Below are positions 19,080 through 27,896 of a stretch of 64,000 nucleotides of DNA, piece after piece; position 1 is the stretch's first letter; every line of letters starts with the position of its first letter. Made by a program: the position numbers and the translations under genes. The stretch lies in the NCBI GenBank assembly GCA_023458055.1, contig JAEXAW010000002.1, positions 124,001-188,000 on the forward strand. Direction: 5' to 3'. The notes under the pieces were generated by a model. That model saw only the letters and a list, made by a program, of their open reading frames with translations, ran no database searches and was not told the origin of the DNA. This stretch comes from Pseudomonadota bacterium. GTDB taxonomy: Bacteria > Pseudomonadota > Alphaproteobacteria > Sphingomonadales > Sphingomonadaceae.

Positions 19080-20315
19080 ATGACCACCGCCCCCGCCTTT
19101 ACGCCGCAGCAACGCAAGCGCGCGATGTTCTTTGTGTTGATGACCATCCTCATCGACGCGATCGGCTTTGGCATCATCATTCCGGTGCTGCCCGAACTGG
19201 TGATGGAGGTGGGCAAGGTCGATCTTGCCCGCGCGACCGAAATCGGCGGCTGGCTCGCGCTCGCTTATGCGTTTACGCAATTCGCGCTGGGGCCGACCAT
19301 CGGCGGCATCGGCGACCGTTTCGGGCGCAGGCGGGTGATCCTGTTCTCGCTCGCCGGCTATGCGATCAATTATCTGCTGATGGGCTTTGCGCCGACCTTG
19401 GTGTGGCTGTTCGCGGGGCGGTTTCTCGCAGGGATTTTCGGCGGCACCTATGGGCCGTGCCAGGCAGCGCTCGCGGATATTACCCCGCCCGAAGATCGTG
19501 CCAAGACCTTTGGTTATGTCGGGGCCGCGTTTGGTTTAGGCTTTATCTTCGGTCCCGCGCTCGGCGGCTTTTTGGGCGAGATTGGCCACCGCGTGCCCTT
19601 TTTTGCGGCGGCCGCGCTGGCAGGATTGAACCTTGTATTTGGCGCGTTCAACTTTCCCGAAACGCTGGATGATGCGCATCGCCGTCCGTTCGATTGGAAA
19701 CGCGCCAATCCGCTTGGTGCGGTGGTGCAGTTCAGCCGCACGCCGGGGCTGCTATTGATCGGGATCACCTATTTGCTGTGGCAGGTCGCAAGCATGGTTT
19801 ATGCCGCGATCTGGTCCTATTATGGCGCGCTGCGTTATGGCTGGGGCCCGGGCATGATCGGGATTTCGCTCGCGGTGGTGGGGCTAATGATGGTCCTCTG
19901 CCAGACCTTCGTCACCGCCCGCGCCGTCCGCCGCTTCGGCGAACGCAAAGCGGCGATGATCGGACTGGTCGCGGCGATGACCGGCTATTTTTCCTATGCC
20001 TTTACCGACAGCGGCACGGTCGCCTTTTTGATCATGCCCGTGTTCATCATCTCAAGTCTGGTGCAGCCCGCGCTCGCGGCAATGCTGTCGCAGCGGGTCG
20101 CCGCCAATGCGCAAGGCGAAGCGCAAGGCTTTGGTGCGAGCGCGATGGCGCTGGCGTCGCTCTTAGCGCCGCTCATCTACAATAATAGCCTCGCTTATTT
20201 TTCAAGAGCGGGCGCGCCGGTTCATCTCCCCGGCGCGCCGTTCCTGATTGCGACAGCCATCGCGGCGGTCACGCTCATCGCTTTAACGCTGACCCCGCGC
20301 CGCCGTTCGGTCTGA
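19080..20315 (+). CDS. MFS transporter, TetA-like drug/H+ antiporter group
   Basis: A 411-residue inner-membrane protein with twelve predicted helices. It has the MFS signature loop between helices 2 and 3 (GGIGDRFGRRRVILFS) and the motif in helix 5 (GAAFGLGFIFGPALGG), the pattern of the TCR/Tet(A) subgroup of proton-driven exporters. Chromosomal members in sphingomonads are usually called tetracycline-resistance-like without proven substrate, so resistance should not be assumed. It ends five bases before the convergent grpE stop. Confidence 0.85.
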   Translation: MTTAPAFTPQQRKRAMFFVLMTILIDAIGFGIIIPVLPELVMEVGKVDLARATEIGGWLALAYAFTQFALGPTIGGIGDRFGRRRVILFSLAGYAINYLLMGFAPTLVWLFAGRFLAGIFGGTYGPCQAALADITPPEDRAKTFGYVGAAFGLGFIFGPALGGFLGEIGHRVPFFAAAALAGLNLVFGAFNFPETLDDAHRRPFDWKRANPLGAVVQFSRTPGLLLIGITYLLWQVASMVYAAIWSYYGALRYGWGPGMIGISLAVVGLMMVLCQTFVTARAVRRFGERKAAMIGLVAAMTGYFSYAFTDSGTVAFLIMPVFIISSLVQPALAAMLSQRVAANAQGEAQGFGASAMALASLLAPLIYNNSLAYFSRAGAPVHLPGAPFLIATAIAAVTLIALTLTPRRRSV

Positions 20316-20320
20316 ACCGC

Positions 20321-20911
20321 TCAGTCGGGCTTCTTGGCTACGCCGACCATGGCGGGGCGCAGCAGACGATCCTTGATCATATAGCCGGTCTGCATTTCAT
20401 GGACGATGTGGCCGGGCTCGGCCTCGCCATGCGGGATTTCGACCACTGCCTGATGCTTGTTCGGATCAAGCGGCTGACCGATGGAATCAATCTTGGTGAT
20501 GCCGTTGCGTTCAAACACGCTATGGAGTTCGCGCTGGGTCGCCTCGATCCCGGCCACGAGCGCCTTGATCGCTTCATTTTCCTTAAGCTCGGCGGGAACC
20601 GCTTCAATCGCGCGGGTGAGGTTGTCCGCCACCGACAGGATATCGCGGGCAAAGCCGGTCGCGGCATAAGCCTTGGCGTCCTGCGCGTCTTTTTCGAGGC
20701 GGCGGCGCACATTCTGCGTGTCGGCCTGCGCGTACAGCACTTGCTGTTTGGCGGCGGCCAGCTCTTCTTCAAGCTGCAGCACACGCTGCGCCATCAAGTC
20801 ACCTTCGGGGCGCGGCTTGTCTTCGACGCCAGCCATATCGAGCGCCTCGTCAATCACCGGGTCAACGCCCGGAGCTGCTTCATTTTCCGTCATTTTCTTG
20901 TCTTCACTCAT
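20321..20911 (-). CDS. grpE: Nucleotide exchange factor GrpE
   Basis: Releases ADP from DnaK during the chaperone cycle. The 196-residue protein has the expected long N-terminal coiled coil (residues 38-85, LEEELAAAKQQVLYAQADTQ) and the compact C-terminal beta domain with DPNKHQAVVEIPHGE, HIVHEMQTGYMIKDRLLRPA and MVGVAKK. Its ATG overlaps the hrcA stop by four bases (ATGA), showing translational coupling in an hrcA-grpE operon. dnaK and dnaJ are not in this window. Confidence 0.96.
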   Translation of the reverse strand: MSEDKKMTENEAAPGVDPVIDEALDMAGVEDKPRPEGDLMAQRVLQLEEELAAAKQQVLYAQADTQNVRRRLEKDAQDAKAYAATGFARDILSVADNLTRAIEAVPAELKENEAIKALVAGIEATQRELHSVFERNGITKIDSIGQPLDPNKHQAVVEIPHGEAEPGHIVHEMQTGYMIKDRLLRPAMVGVAKKPD

Positions 20912-21951
20912 CTTATCAGTCTCGAAAGGGTTTTCGCCGTGAAGTCCACCATGGGGACGATGCGAGCATAGTTCAAGCGGGTCGGGCCGATTACCCCTAC
21001 AACGCCGACCACCCGGCCATCGTTCCCGCGCCAGGGGGCCGCGATCACCGACGAGCCGGACAGGGGAAACAGCTTGTTTTCCGATCCGATGAAGATGCGG
21101 GTCGCGGTGCCTTCGCGTGCGCTGTCGAGCAGGCGGGCGATTTCCTGCTTTTCTTCCAGCTCGTCGAGCAATTGGCGCACGCGCTCAAGATCACCTTGCG
21201 CGGCATCGTCAATGAGATGCGCCTGCCCGCGCACGATCAGCACCGGACGGTCGGACGGGTCAGAGGTCCACACCGCAAGCCCCCGCTCGATCAAATCGGT
21301 CGAGGCACGGTCGAGCGCCAGCTGCTCCGCCGCGATCTGCTTGCGCAATTTGGCCTGCGCATCGGACAGGGTCAGCCCGGCGAGCGTCGCGCTGATATAA
21401 TTGCCCGCCTCGATGAGCGCGGTCGCAGGGATTGCTGCGGGCAGATCAATCACCCGGTTTTCCACCGAACCGTCGGTTCCGACCAGCACGACCATCGCCT
21501 GACGTTCGGAGAGCGGCACAAAACCGAGCTGGCGCAGCACCGGTTCCTGCTTCGGGACCATCACCAGCCCGGCACATGCGGAAAGGCCGGAGAGCGCCGT
21601 GGTCGCGGCCGACAGCGCTTCCTCGATCGGCCCGCTGCGCGTCAGTTGTGCTTCAATCGCAGCGCGGTCTTCGGGCTTGGGCTCGGCCACCTGCATCATG
21701 CCATCGACAAACAGGCGCAGGCCCGTTTCGGTCGGCATCCGCCCGGCGCTGGTATGCGGCGAGGACAGCAAACCCAGTTCTTCCAGATCCTGCATCACAT
21801 TGCGGATCGAAGCGGGTGACAGGTTGAGCGTCGCCACCCGCGAAATCGTCCGCGAGCCAACCGGCTGGCCGCTTTCCAGATAGCTTTCCACCACGATGCG
21901 GAAAATATCGCGGGCGCGGCTGTTGAGTTCGGTAATCGGCGGCGTTGTCAT
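20908..21951 (-). CDS. hrcA: Heat-inducible transcription repressor HrcA
   Basis: Represses groE and related operons by binding CIRCE elements, with GroEL activity as the temperature sensor. The 347-residue protein has the N-terminal winged helix ([20 protein letters not shown]) and the conserved [19 protein letters not shown]. The start is taken as ATG 21951, preceded by AAGGGGG; an in-frame ATG at 21990 is possible. I find no CIRCE sequence (TTAGCACTC-N9-GAGTGCTAA) in front of the operon, so HrcA is probably not autoregulated through that element. It is divergent from rph. Confidence 0.95.
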   Translation of the reverse strand: MTTPPITELNSRARDIFRIVVESYLESGQPVGSRTISRVATLNLSPASIRNVMQDLEELGLLSSPHTSAGRMPTETGLRLFVDGMMQVAEPKPEDRAAIEAQLTRSGPIEEALSAATTALSGLSACAGLVMVPKQEPVLRQLGFVPLSERQAMVVLVGTDGSVENRVIDLPAAIPATALIEAGNYISATLAGLTLSDAQAKLRKQIAAEQLALDRASTDLIERGLAVWTSDPSDRPVLIVRGQAHLIDDAAQGDLERVRQLLDELEEKQEIARLLDSAREGTATRIFIGSENKLFPLSGSSVIAAPWRGNDGRVVGVVGVIGPTRLNYARIVPMVDFTAKTLSRLIR

Positions 21952-22041
21952 GGGCCCCCTTATGTAGGGATGTTTGTGCGGCATTGCCATAGTCTGCGGT
22001 GCCCCTTATGGCACGAGTTTCAAGACAATAAGGAGTGTTGC

Positions 22042-22770
22042 ATGCGCCCATCCGGACGCGCCCCAGATCAAATGCGGGCCATCAGTATCGAACCCAATTT
22101 CACCCGCCATGCCGAAGGGTCGGTGCTGGTGAGCTTTGGCGATACCAAGGTGCTGGTCACCGCAAGCGTCGAAGACCGCTTGCCGCCGTGGATGCGCGGC
22201 AAGGGCGAAGGCTGGGTCACCGCCGAATATGGCATGCTCCCCCGCGCCACCCATACGCGCGGCAGCCGTGAGGCAGCCAAGGGCAAGCAATCGGGCCGCA
22301 CGCAGGAAATCCAGCGGCTGATCGGGCGCAGCTTGCGCGCGGTGACCGATCTTAAAAAGCTCGGCGAACATCAGATCACGCTCGATTGCGATGTAATCCA
22401 GGCCGATGGCGGCACGCGCACGGCGTCAATTTCCGGCGCATGGGTGGCCTTGCGCCTCGCGGTCGACAAGCTGCTCGCCGAAGGCAAGATCAGCGAAGAC
22501 CCGATCCAGCAGAAGGTCGCCGCGATCAGCTGCGGCATCTATCAGGGAACGCCGGTGCTCGACCTTGATTATGACGAGGACAGCAATGCAGGCGCCGACG
22601 CCAATTTCGTCCTGACCGCCGATGGTGCGCTCGCTGAAGTGCAGGCGACCGCGGAGGGCGAGACGTTCGACGAGGAAGGGCTCCTCCGGCTCCTCCGCCT
22701 CGCGCGCATCGGCTGCAAGGAAATCTTCGCGGCGCAGGACGCTGCACGAGATAAGGCTTCGGGACGCTAA
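22042..22770 (+). CDS. rph: Ribonuclease PH
   Basis: A phosphorolytic 3'-5' exoribonuclease that trims tRNA 3' ends. The 242-residue protein starts [20 protein letters not shown] at ATG 22042 behind AAGGAG. Family motifs are intact: [40 protein letters not shown], and [20 protein letters not shown], with the phosphate-binding Arg and catalytic Asp residues. The rdgB gene follows after 4 bp. hrcA divergent to rph-rdgB is a common alphaproteobacterial arrangement. Confidence 0.96.
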   Translation: MRPSGRAPDQMRAISIEPNFTRHAEGSVLVSFGDTKVLVTASVEDRLPPWMRGKGEGWVTAEYGMLPRATHTRGSREAAKGKQSGRTQEIQRLIGRSLRAVTDLKKLGEHQITLDCDVIQADGGTRTASISGAWVALRLAVDKLLAEGKISEDPIQQKVAAISCGIYQGTPVLDLDYDEDSNAGADANFVLTADGALAEVQATAEGETFDEEGLLRLLRLARIGCKEIFAAQDAARDKASGR

Positions 22771-22774
22771 GGCC

Positions 22775-23392
22775 GTGGCGGAGCATCGCAAACTTGAGGC
22801 CGGTCGCATCGTGGTCGCAACCTATAATGCGGGCAAGGTGCGGGAAATCCGCGAATTGCTCCATCATCTCGGCATGAGCCCGATTTCGGTTGCCGAATTT
22901 GACCTTGAAGAGCCCGAGGAAACCGAAGACACATTTGTCGGCAACGCGCTTATCAAGGCGCGCGCGGCGGCAGAAGGCACCGGCATTGTTTCGCTCGCCG
23001 ACGATAGCGGGTTGATGGTCGATGCGCTGGGCGGCGATCCCGGCGTCTACACCGCCAACTGGGCCGAACTGCCCGATGGCACGCGCGATTGGGCGATGGC
23101 AATGCAAAAGGTGGAAGACGCGCTAGAGGCACTCGGGCCCGATACCCCGCGCGGCTGCCAGTTTGTCTGCACGCTCGCGCTAGTCTGGCCAGACGGGCAT
23201 GAAGAGATATTCGAAGGCCATGTGCGCGGCCACCTGGTCTGGCCGCCACGCGGCGACAAGGGCTTTGGCTATGACCCGGTGTTCCAGCCCGATGGCCACG
23301 ACCAGACCTTCGCCGAAATGGACCCGGAAAAGAAACACGCCATGAGCCACCGCGCCGAAGCGTTCCGACGTTTGGTGGCGGCGTCGATTTAG
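22775..23392 (+). CDS. rdgB: Non-canonical purine NTP pyrophosphatase (ITPase/XTPase)
   Basis: Hydrolyses dITP, ITP and XTP to monophosphates, keeping deaminated purines out of nucleic acids. I place the start at GTG 22775, four bases after the rph stop, giving 205 residues. An upstream in-frame ATG would lie deep inside rph. The HAM1-family motifs are present: VVATYNAGKVREIRELL, LADDSGLMVDALGGDPGVYT, and GDKGFGYDPVFQPDG. It is convergent with the patatin-related gene 13 bp away. Confidence 0.93.
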   Translation: MAEHRKLEAGRIVVATYNAGKVREIRELLHHLGMSPISVAEFDLEEPEETEDTFVGNALIKARAAAEGTGIVSLADDSGLMVDALGGDPGVYTANWAELPDGTRDWAMAMQKVEDALEALGPDTPRGCQFVCTLALVWPDGHEEIFEGHVRGHLVWPPRGDKGFGYDPVFQPDGHDQTFAEMDPEKKHAMSHRAEAFRRLVAASI

Positions 23393-23405
23393 GGGGGCAT
23401 TTGCC

Positions 23406-25739
23406 TCACCCCGCCCCGATTTCCTTGCGCAGATCGGCAATGAGGTCTGCGACCGTGGTCAGGCGCTCGTCCTCCTCTTCGAGAATGGCGAGGAACAAGG
23501 CGCGGCGCAATTCGGCAAGGCGGCCGGGCGGGAGTGCATTGCCCGCAGGCATGGCGGACGCAATGATGTCGAGCATCCGCTCCGCCCCATGGAGCCTTCC
23601 CCACAAATAGTCATTTTCGCGGTAGGTGCGGCTGAAAAACGCGCCGAAGCTATTGAACTGGATGCCCTTCAGCGTAGCCTGTGCACCGCCCTGCCGGATT
23701 GCCGTCGCATCGCTCGGCGAGATCCGGTCGACCTTGATCGGATCATATTCGTCATTGCCCTCGCCTTGCAGCAGCGGCAGGGTCGCAATGTCATAATAGG
23801 GGAAGCCCAGATAAGAGAGCAGCATCTCGCGCCGCTCGACTTTGGGGAGGACGGACAGCGCGGTTGCGATTTTTTCGTCAACGCTGCGGTCCGTCGCCGC
23901 CAAACCGCAGTCATTTTCAAGCTGCGTCAGCACCTCGCCAATGCGCTTGGGCGCGGTCGCCGGATCGCCGAAATTTTGCGGATCAAAAAAGGCCTTGGAC
24001 TGGCGTTCGAAATAAATGGCGAGCCCTGCATAGATGGCATCGCGCATCCGGGTGATCGCGGTTTGGTCCACGCCTTCCTTGACTTCCACCGCCTCGTCCA
24101 ACCGGCGTGCGAGAAAGCGCAAGCGACGCACACGAAACGCGAGATCGAACGCGCGGAAAAAATGGATCGTTGCAGCGCTCGCGCCGCCCGATGCGCTGAT
24201 ATCATCAAGGCCGCGTGCGCGAACTTCAGCCCATAACGCGTGCCGCAAATCCTCCCGCGCGCGATTGTCTGAAAAGCCGAAGATGCTGTTGAGTTGCTCA
24301 GCCAGGCTTTCAACCAAACCCGAAAGTTTGAGGTGCCCGTAAGCGGCGTAGGCAAAGCCCGCCTCATCCGCCGCCTTTTTTTGCGCGTCACCGCGCCAGT
24401 TGGCGAGCCGTGCAGGGGTTGGCCGGTCCAGAAAGAAGGTGCGCCCGAAGAGTTTTTGCACCCGCTCTTCAACTTCCTCGCGCATCGCATCAATGATCCG
24501 CCGCATCCGCCGGATCCGCGCCGAACGCTGCTCGAGCATTTCGACGCTATCATGGATAGGCTGTTCGCGCGGAATATCCGACATAGCTCCGAAAATAGTG
24601 GTGAAGAAGCCGGGCAAGGCCGACCCGCTCTCATTTTTTTTGGACGTGAGCGTGAAGCTGCGCATGTCGGGTTTGGGGTCGATATAGACGAAACGGCGAT
24701 CAACCTCGCGCCGCGCCGGGCGGCCTTTCAGCATTTCAATCGCTGGACCGAAGGGCGCGTTGGCGAGCACCGACCCGTCAATCAGCACCGTGTCTTCGGC
24801 ATGGCCGATGGCCGCCTGACGCGGTAATTGCGCCGTAAGGAACGCGTCCCGCTCCGGCCATAAATGCTCGCGCTCGGCAAGCACCGCGTCCAGTTCGCGC
24901 ACGGTGAAGGGCGGAAAAGCACCGGGAAAACTGGCCGTTGCGCGCGCCGCAAAAGCGAGACCCGCCGCATCACCCAGGTCATCGCACGCGCTCTGCTGGA
25001 AGCGGAAATTGAGCGTCAGGCGATGTTCAGTCTCGGTCACTTCGGCGGGGCTGTGCAATTCCATCCGCTGCGGGTAGCCCGCAAAATCGGTCACGGTGAC
25101 GATGAGATCGAGCGGCTGTTCGGCTGGCAATAAGGGCCGGGGCTGCTCGCCTTGCGGGGCTGAGCGGGCCATCGCATCGAACGCATCGAGCAGCATGTTG
25201 GAGAAAATCTTGCCCCCGAACGGCGGCTCGAACCAGCGCGCACGGACGAATTGCGAAATTTTCGCGCGCACTTCATTGCGACCGGCGCTGTCCATCGAAC
25301 TGATCGCGCCTTCATCCTTGCGCTTGGTCGCAGCCCAGGCCAGCGGCACCGCCCAGAATTTGGTGAAACCCGATAAAGGCCGCGCATCGGGATCAAGCAA
25401 TTCCTCCACATCCGCGCGCGTAAGCCACATATCGGTGAGTGGATCGAGCGATTGCCCGGTTGCGATTGCCTGCGCGAGGAACACGCCGTTAATCCCGCCC
25501 GCACTTGCGCCTGCGATAATATCGACAATCACCCGAAGCCGCGTCGATGAGGCCTGCTCGATCTCCGCGATCAGTTGGCGATAAATGTCCGCGGACGGCG
25601 AAAGAGCAGTATGGCGGTCATGATAGGCCCGGCTGGCGCGCGCCGCAGTCCAGATTTCCTTGGTGATACCGTGCATATAAACCGCAAGGCTGATGCCTCC
25701 GTAACATACCAGTGCCAATCGCAACTCTTTTTCACGCAT
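23406..25739 (-). CDS. Patatin-related phospholipase-like protein, 777 residues
   Basis: A large patatin-domain protein expected to be a Ser/Asp acyl hydrolase. The oxyanion element LALVCYGGISLAVYMHG is at the N-terminus, the nucleophile elbow GASAGG (IIAGASAGGINGVFL) near residue 85, and the catalytic Asp in LIDGSVLANAPFG near residue 320. The remaining 400 residues form a long helical C-terminal region with no familiar enzyme domain, the layout of the patatin-related family with a DUF3376-type extension. Start ATG 25739 is chosen because the conserved domain begins immediately; 21 extra residues upstream look non-coding. There is no signal peptide, so it is probably cytosolic or peripheral to the membrane. 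Confidence 0.85.
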   Translation of the reverse strand: MREKELRLALVCYGGISLAVYMHGITKEIWTAARASRAYHDRHTALSPSADIYRQLIAEIEQASSTRLRVIVDIIAGASAGGINGVFLAQAIATGQSLDPLTDMWLTRADVEELLDPDARPLSGFTKFWAVPLAWAATKRKDEGAISSMDSAGRNEVRAKISQFVRARWFEPPFGGKIFSNMLLDAFDAMARSAPQGEQPRPLLPAEQPLDLIVTVTDFAGYPQRMELHSPAEVTETEHRLTLNFRFQQSACDDLGDAAGLAFAARATASFPGAFPPFTVRELDAVLAEREHLWPERDAFLTAQLPRQAAIGHAEDTVLIDGSVLANAPFGPAIEMLKGRPARREVDRRFVYIDPKPDMRSFTLTSKKNESGSALPGFFTTIFGAMSDIPREQPIHDSVEMLEQRSARIRRMRRIIDAMREEVEERVQKLFGRTFFLDRPTPARLANWRGDAQKKAADEAGFAYAAYGHLKLSGLVESLAEQLNSIFGFSDNRAREDLRHALWAEVRARGLDDISASGGASAATIHFFRAFDLAFRVRRLRFLARRLDEAVEVKEGVDQTAITRMRDAIYAGLAIYFERQSKAFFDPQNFGDPATAPKRIGEVLTQLENDCGLAATDRSVDEKIATALSVLPKVERREMLLSYLGFPYYDIATLPLLQGEGNDEYDPIKVDRISPSDATAIRQGGAQATLKGIQFNSFGAFFSRTYRENDYLWGRLHGAERMLDIIASAMPAGNALPPGRLAELRRALFLAILEEEDERLTTVADLIADLRKEIGAG

Positions 25740-25850
25740 GGAAGAGAGGGATAGCAGTTTTGCGCAGGCTTGTAAGGCCCTTCCGCGGGAACCGGCTCGC
25801 AAACGAGGCGTTGGAGGGGGGACAAACTCGTAACAGGAGGTTGAAAAACG

Positions 25851-26216
25851 ATGCTCAAATTCTCAGCAATGATAATTGTTGCCGCTGCCACTGCGAGCGT
25901 TGCCGGGCCCGCTTCAGCGCAGCGCATGTCTGATGGCCGCACGGCTGCGGAAATCGCCGCTACCCAGCAGCTTAACGCCGAGGCCGCGGCAAAGGCCAAG
26001 GCTGACATCGAGGCAATCAACGCGACCAAGGCGGCCGCTGCGGCAAATGTCGCAACCAATGAAGCCAAGCAAAAGGAATATGAAGCGCAGCGCGCTGCGT
26101 GGGAAGCAGAAGTCGCGCGCGTCAAAGCCGACAATGAACGTCGCCAGGCTGATTATCAGGCGTGTGTCGCTGGCGATAAAGCGCGTTGTGCGCTGCTGCC
26201 CGCTGCGCCGCAATAA
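25851..26216 (+). CDS. Secreted Ala-rich coiled-coil protein, unknown function
   Basis: A 121-residue protein with a signal peptide (MLKFSAMIIVAAATASVAG, cleavage after ASAQ). A long Ala/Glu/Lys-rich helical stretch (residues 30-100, KQKEYEAQRAAWEAEVARVK) should form a coiled coil. The tail ACVAGDKARCALLPAAP holds two cysteines that could form a disulfide. ATG 25851 follows an AGGAGG-like sequence. Such small periplasmic proteins are frequent in sphingomonads and have no defined role. Confidence 0.72.
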   Translation: MLKFSAMIIVAAATASVAGPASAQRMSDGRTAAEIAATQQLNAEAAAKAKADIEAINATKAAAAANVATNEAKQKEYEAQRAAWEAEVARVKADNERRQADYQACVAGDKARCALLPAAPQ

Positions 26217-26240
26217 ACCGTCAACGCATATATTCTGATA

Positions 26241-26275
26241 CCCCGCGCGCCGATCTTCAGGATAGGCGCGCGGGG
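26241..26275. terminator. GC hairpin between convergent genes
   Basis: CCCCGCGCGCC (26241-26251) and GGCGCGCGGGG (26265-26275) form a perfect 11-bp stem with a 13-base loop. There is no T-run on either side, so classical Rho-independent termination is uncertain, but its place between two convergent stops suits a transcript-end structure for both. Confidence 0.5.
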
Positions 26276-26293
26276 GGTGACTAGGCCCTGCCC

Positions 26294-27610
26294 CTAAGTC
26301 ACATTGCATCTGACTTGGAATGTGACGCTGCTATTGGCCGGAAAGGTCGGAATAGCGGTCGGCCCTGTCATTATATTTGCAGGCGTGGCGGGACAGGTCG
26401 CGCCGTTGCTGCCCGTGCAATTCTGCACCAAACAACCGCTAAGCCCGGTGCCGGGCGAATCTTGTACCGTCGCCCCATCCGCGCTGGCGGGACCCGCATT
26501 ATTAGCCGTTATCGTATAAGTGGTGGTCGTGCCGGAAACCAGCTGGGTCGTGCCATTGGATTTGGTGATCGATAGCCGAACTTCGTTGGTATCATTATTG
26601 GTGATGGTACAGATCGCGCTGTCGCCGTCGTTAAGCGCAATGCTGTTCCCGCTCACCGCCACGCCCCCATTTTTGGTGCAGCTATAATTGCTCGCCGTAT
26701 AGCCGGTAGGCGTCGCCGATTCAGTCAAGCTATAGCTGCCCGCAGCAACGACCGCGTCGGTCACGGCGGTTGAGCCCGTCGCGCCGCTGATCGCCGTCGG
26801 GCCACTCCCGCTCAGCGTCCAAGCGCTGGCCAGCGCCGTCCCGCCATTGTCGTTGATCACCGTCTTCCGCAAGGTGAGGCGGGTCAGCATCACGCCCACG
26901 ACAAAACCTTCTGCCCCGTCAATTTTCGAGGCGATCGCCACCGAGGTCGGGCTCGGCGTCGAGGCCAGAAACGATCCGGTCGACGAGGATGAAGCTGGCG
27001 CTTGCCAGGTGAGCGTTGTCCCCGCAATGCTAAGCGTCGGCACCGGATTAGGCGGCAAGGTCAATATCTCCATCTGCCGCCACGAACTAGTCGTGGTCAT
27101 GACAAAATTTTCCGAATTATCGGTATTTTCATTGTCCGCGAAAACCAGCGCAAAGGGTACGACGGCGTTGGTCGCGATATTCCGCACTATAATATTGCTG
27201 ATGGTGAAAGAATAATTGCCCGGCGATCCCGCGCCGCCGATGAGCAGGGGACGCCCCGCGATGTTGGTATAATAATTGCCCCCGAACACCCGGAGTTGCG
27301 GCGGGGTCGCCTGTATCGACGGCCCGGAATTCTGCTTTACCGTTAAGGTCAACCGGTAGCCCGCATAAGGACCGGTCAGATCAAAGGTGAAATTCTGCGC
27401 GGTTGTGCCTGCAACATATCCTGTGAAATCGAGCCAGCATACCGTGCTCGCATAGGTACCGCTTCCGCTCGTTGCATAATTGCATATATTGGCCGAAGCC
27501 GCCGAAGGCAGCGCGAAAAAGGCCGCCAACGCCGCGAGCAAGCGCAACAGCACACCCCCGTTGAAAATCCGCGCCCCAGATCGCCGCCACCCCCTAAAAT
27601 CACGTGACAT
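26294..27610 (-). CDS. Secreted surface protein with DUF11-type domain, apparently truncated
   Basis: A 438-residue exported protein. A hydrophobic signal (LLRLLAALAAFFALPSAASA) follows a 20-residue basic lead; a GTG 19 codons downstream could be the true start. Residues 45-230 form a beta-rich unknown domain with Cys pairs. A prealbumin-like module follows (LRKTVINDNGGTALASAWTL, then YSLTESATPTGYTASNYSC, ending ICTITNND). Last comes a DUF11-type repeat (LSITKSNGTTQLVSGTTTTY, then TITANNAGPASADGATVQDS). The frame stops at VTFQVRCNVT, just where the last strand of a DUF11 domain would normally continue, and no sorting signal follows. A role in the cell envelope or adhesion is inferred. Confidence 0.75.
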   Translation of the reverse strand: MSRDFRGWRRSGARIFNGGVLLRLLAALAAFFALPSAASANICNYATSGSGTYASTVCWLDFTGYVAGTTAQNFTFDLTGPYAGYRLTLTVKQNSGPSIQATPPQLRVFGGNYYTNIAGRPLLIGGAGSPGNYSFTISNIIVRNIATNAVVPFALVFADNENTDNSENFVMTTTSSWRQMEILTLPPNPVPTLSIAGTTLTWQAPASSSSTGSFLASTPSPTSVAIASKIDGAEGFVVGVMLTRLTLRKTVINDNGGTALASAWTLSGSGPTAISGATGSTAVTDAVVAAGSYSLTESATPTGYTASNYSCTKNGGVAVSGNSIALNDGDSAICTITNNDTNEVRLSITKSNGTTQLVSGTTTTYTITANNAGPASADGATVQDSPGTGLSGCLVQNCTGSNGATCPATPANIMTGPTAIPTFPANSSVTFQVRCNVT

Positions 27611-27717
27611 TAGCGCTCATACTTTCGTTGCATTCGACCCACCCTTGTTACCCCCGGACGCGCTATCGACCCCCTTGGGCCGGCGCGGCATCCATTTTTC
27701 AAATGTAAACTTTGAAT

Positions 27718-27731
27718 AAAACTATAGTTTT
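27718..27731. promoter_or_regulatory. 14-bp palindrome between the DUF11 gene and priA
   Basis: AAAACTATAGTTTT is a perfect palindrome in the 286-bp divergent region. It is 108 bp upstream of the DUF11 protein start and 166 bp upstream of priA. The surroundings are AT-rich (about 27700-27830). GGGTAATTTTTCACCC at 27776-27791 is a second small dyad. It is a candidate regulator site for the surface-protein gene. Confidence 0.35.
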
Positions 27732-27896
27732 TCGCTACACATCGAATCAATTTCCAAAACTGGATATGTCAATCAGGGTAATTTTTCACCCTAAATTCGG
27801 TCCTGTGTCCAAATTTTTACAACTGCGGCTGCGGCCGGCGCGCAAACCGATCCCCCGCTTCCCCTCGCAGGCGGGAGCGCCTATCTGTCACCCGTT

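Noticed and set aside
19080..20315. Tetracycline resistance gene
   Set aside because: It is a TetA-like MFS protein by motif, but there is no TetR partner or mobile context; only general exporter function is supportable.
20908..22041. A CIRCE operator at the hrcA-grpE operon
   Set aside because: I looked for TTAGCACTC-N9-GAGTGCTAA in the hrcA-rph intergenic region and found nothing similar.
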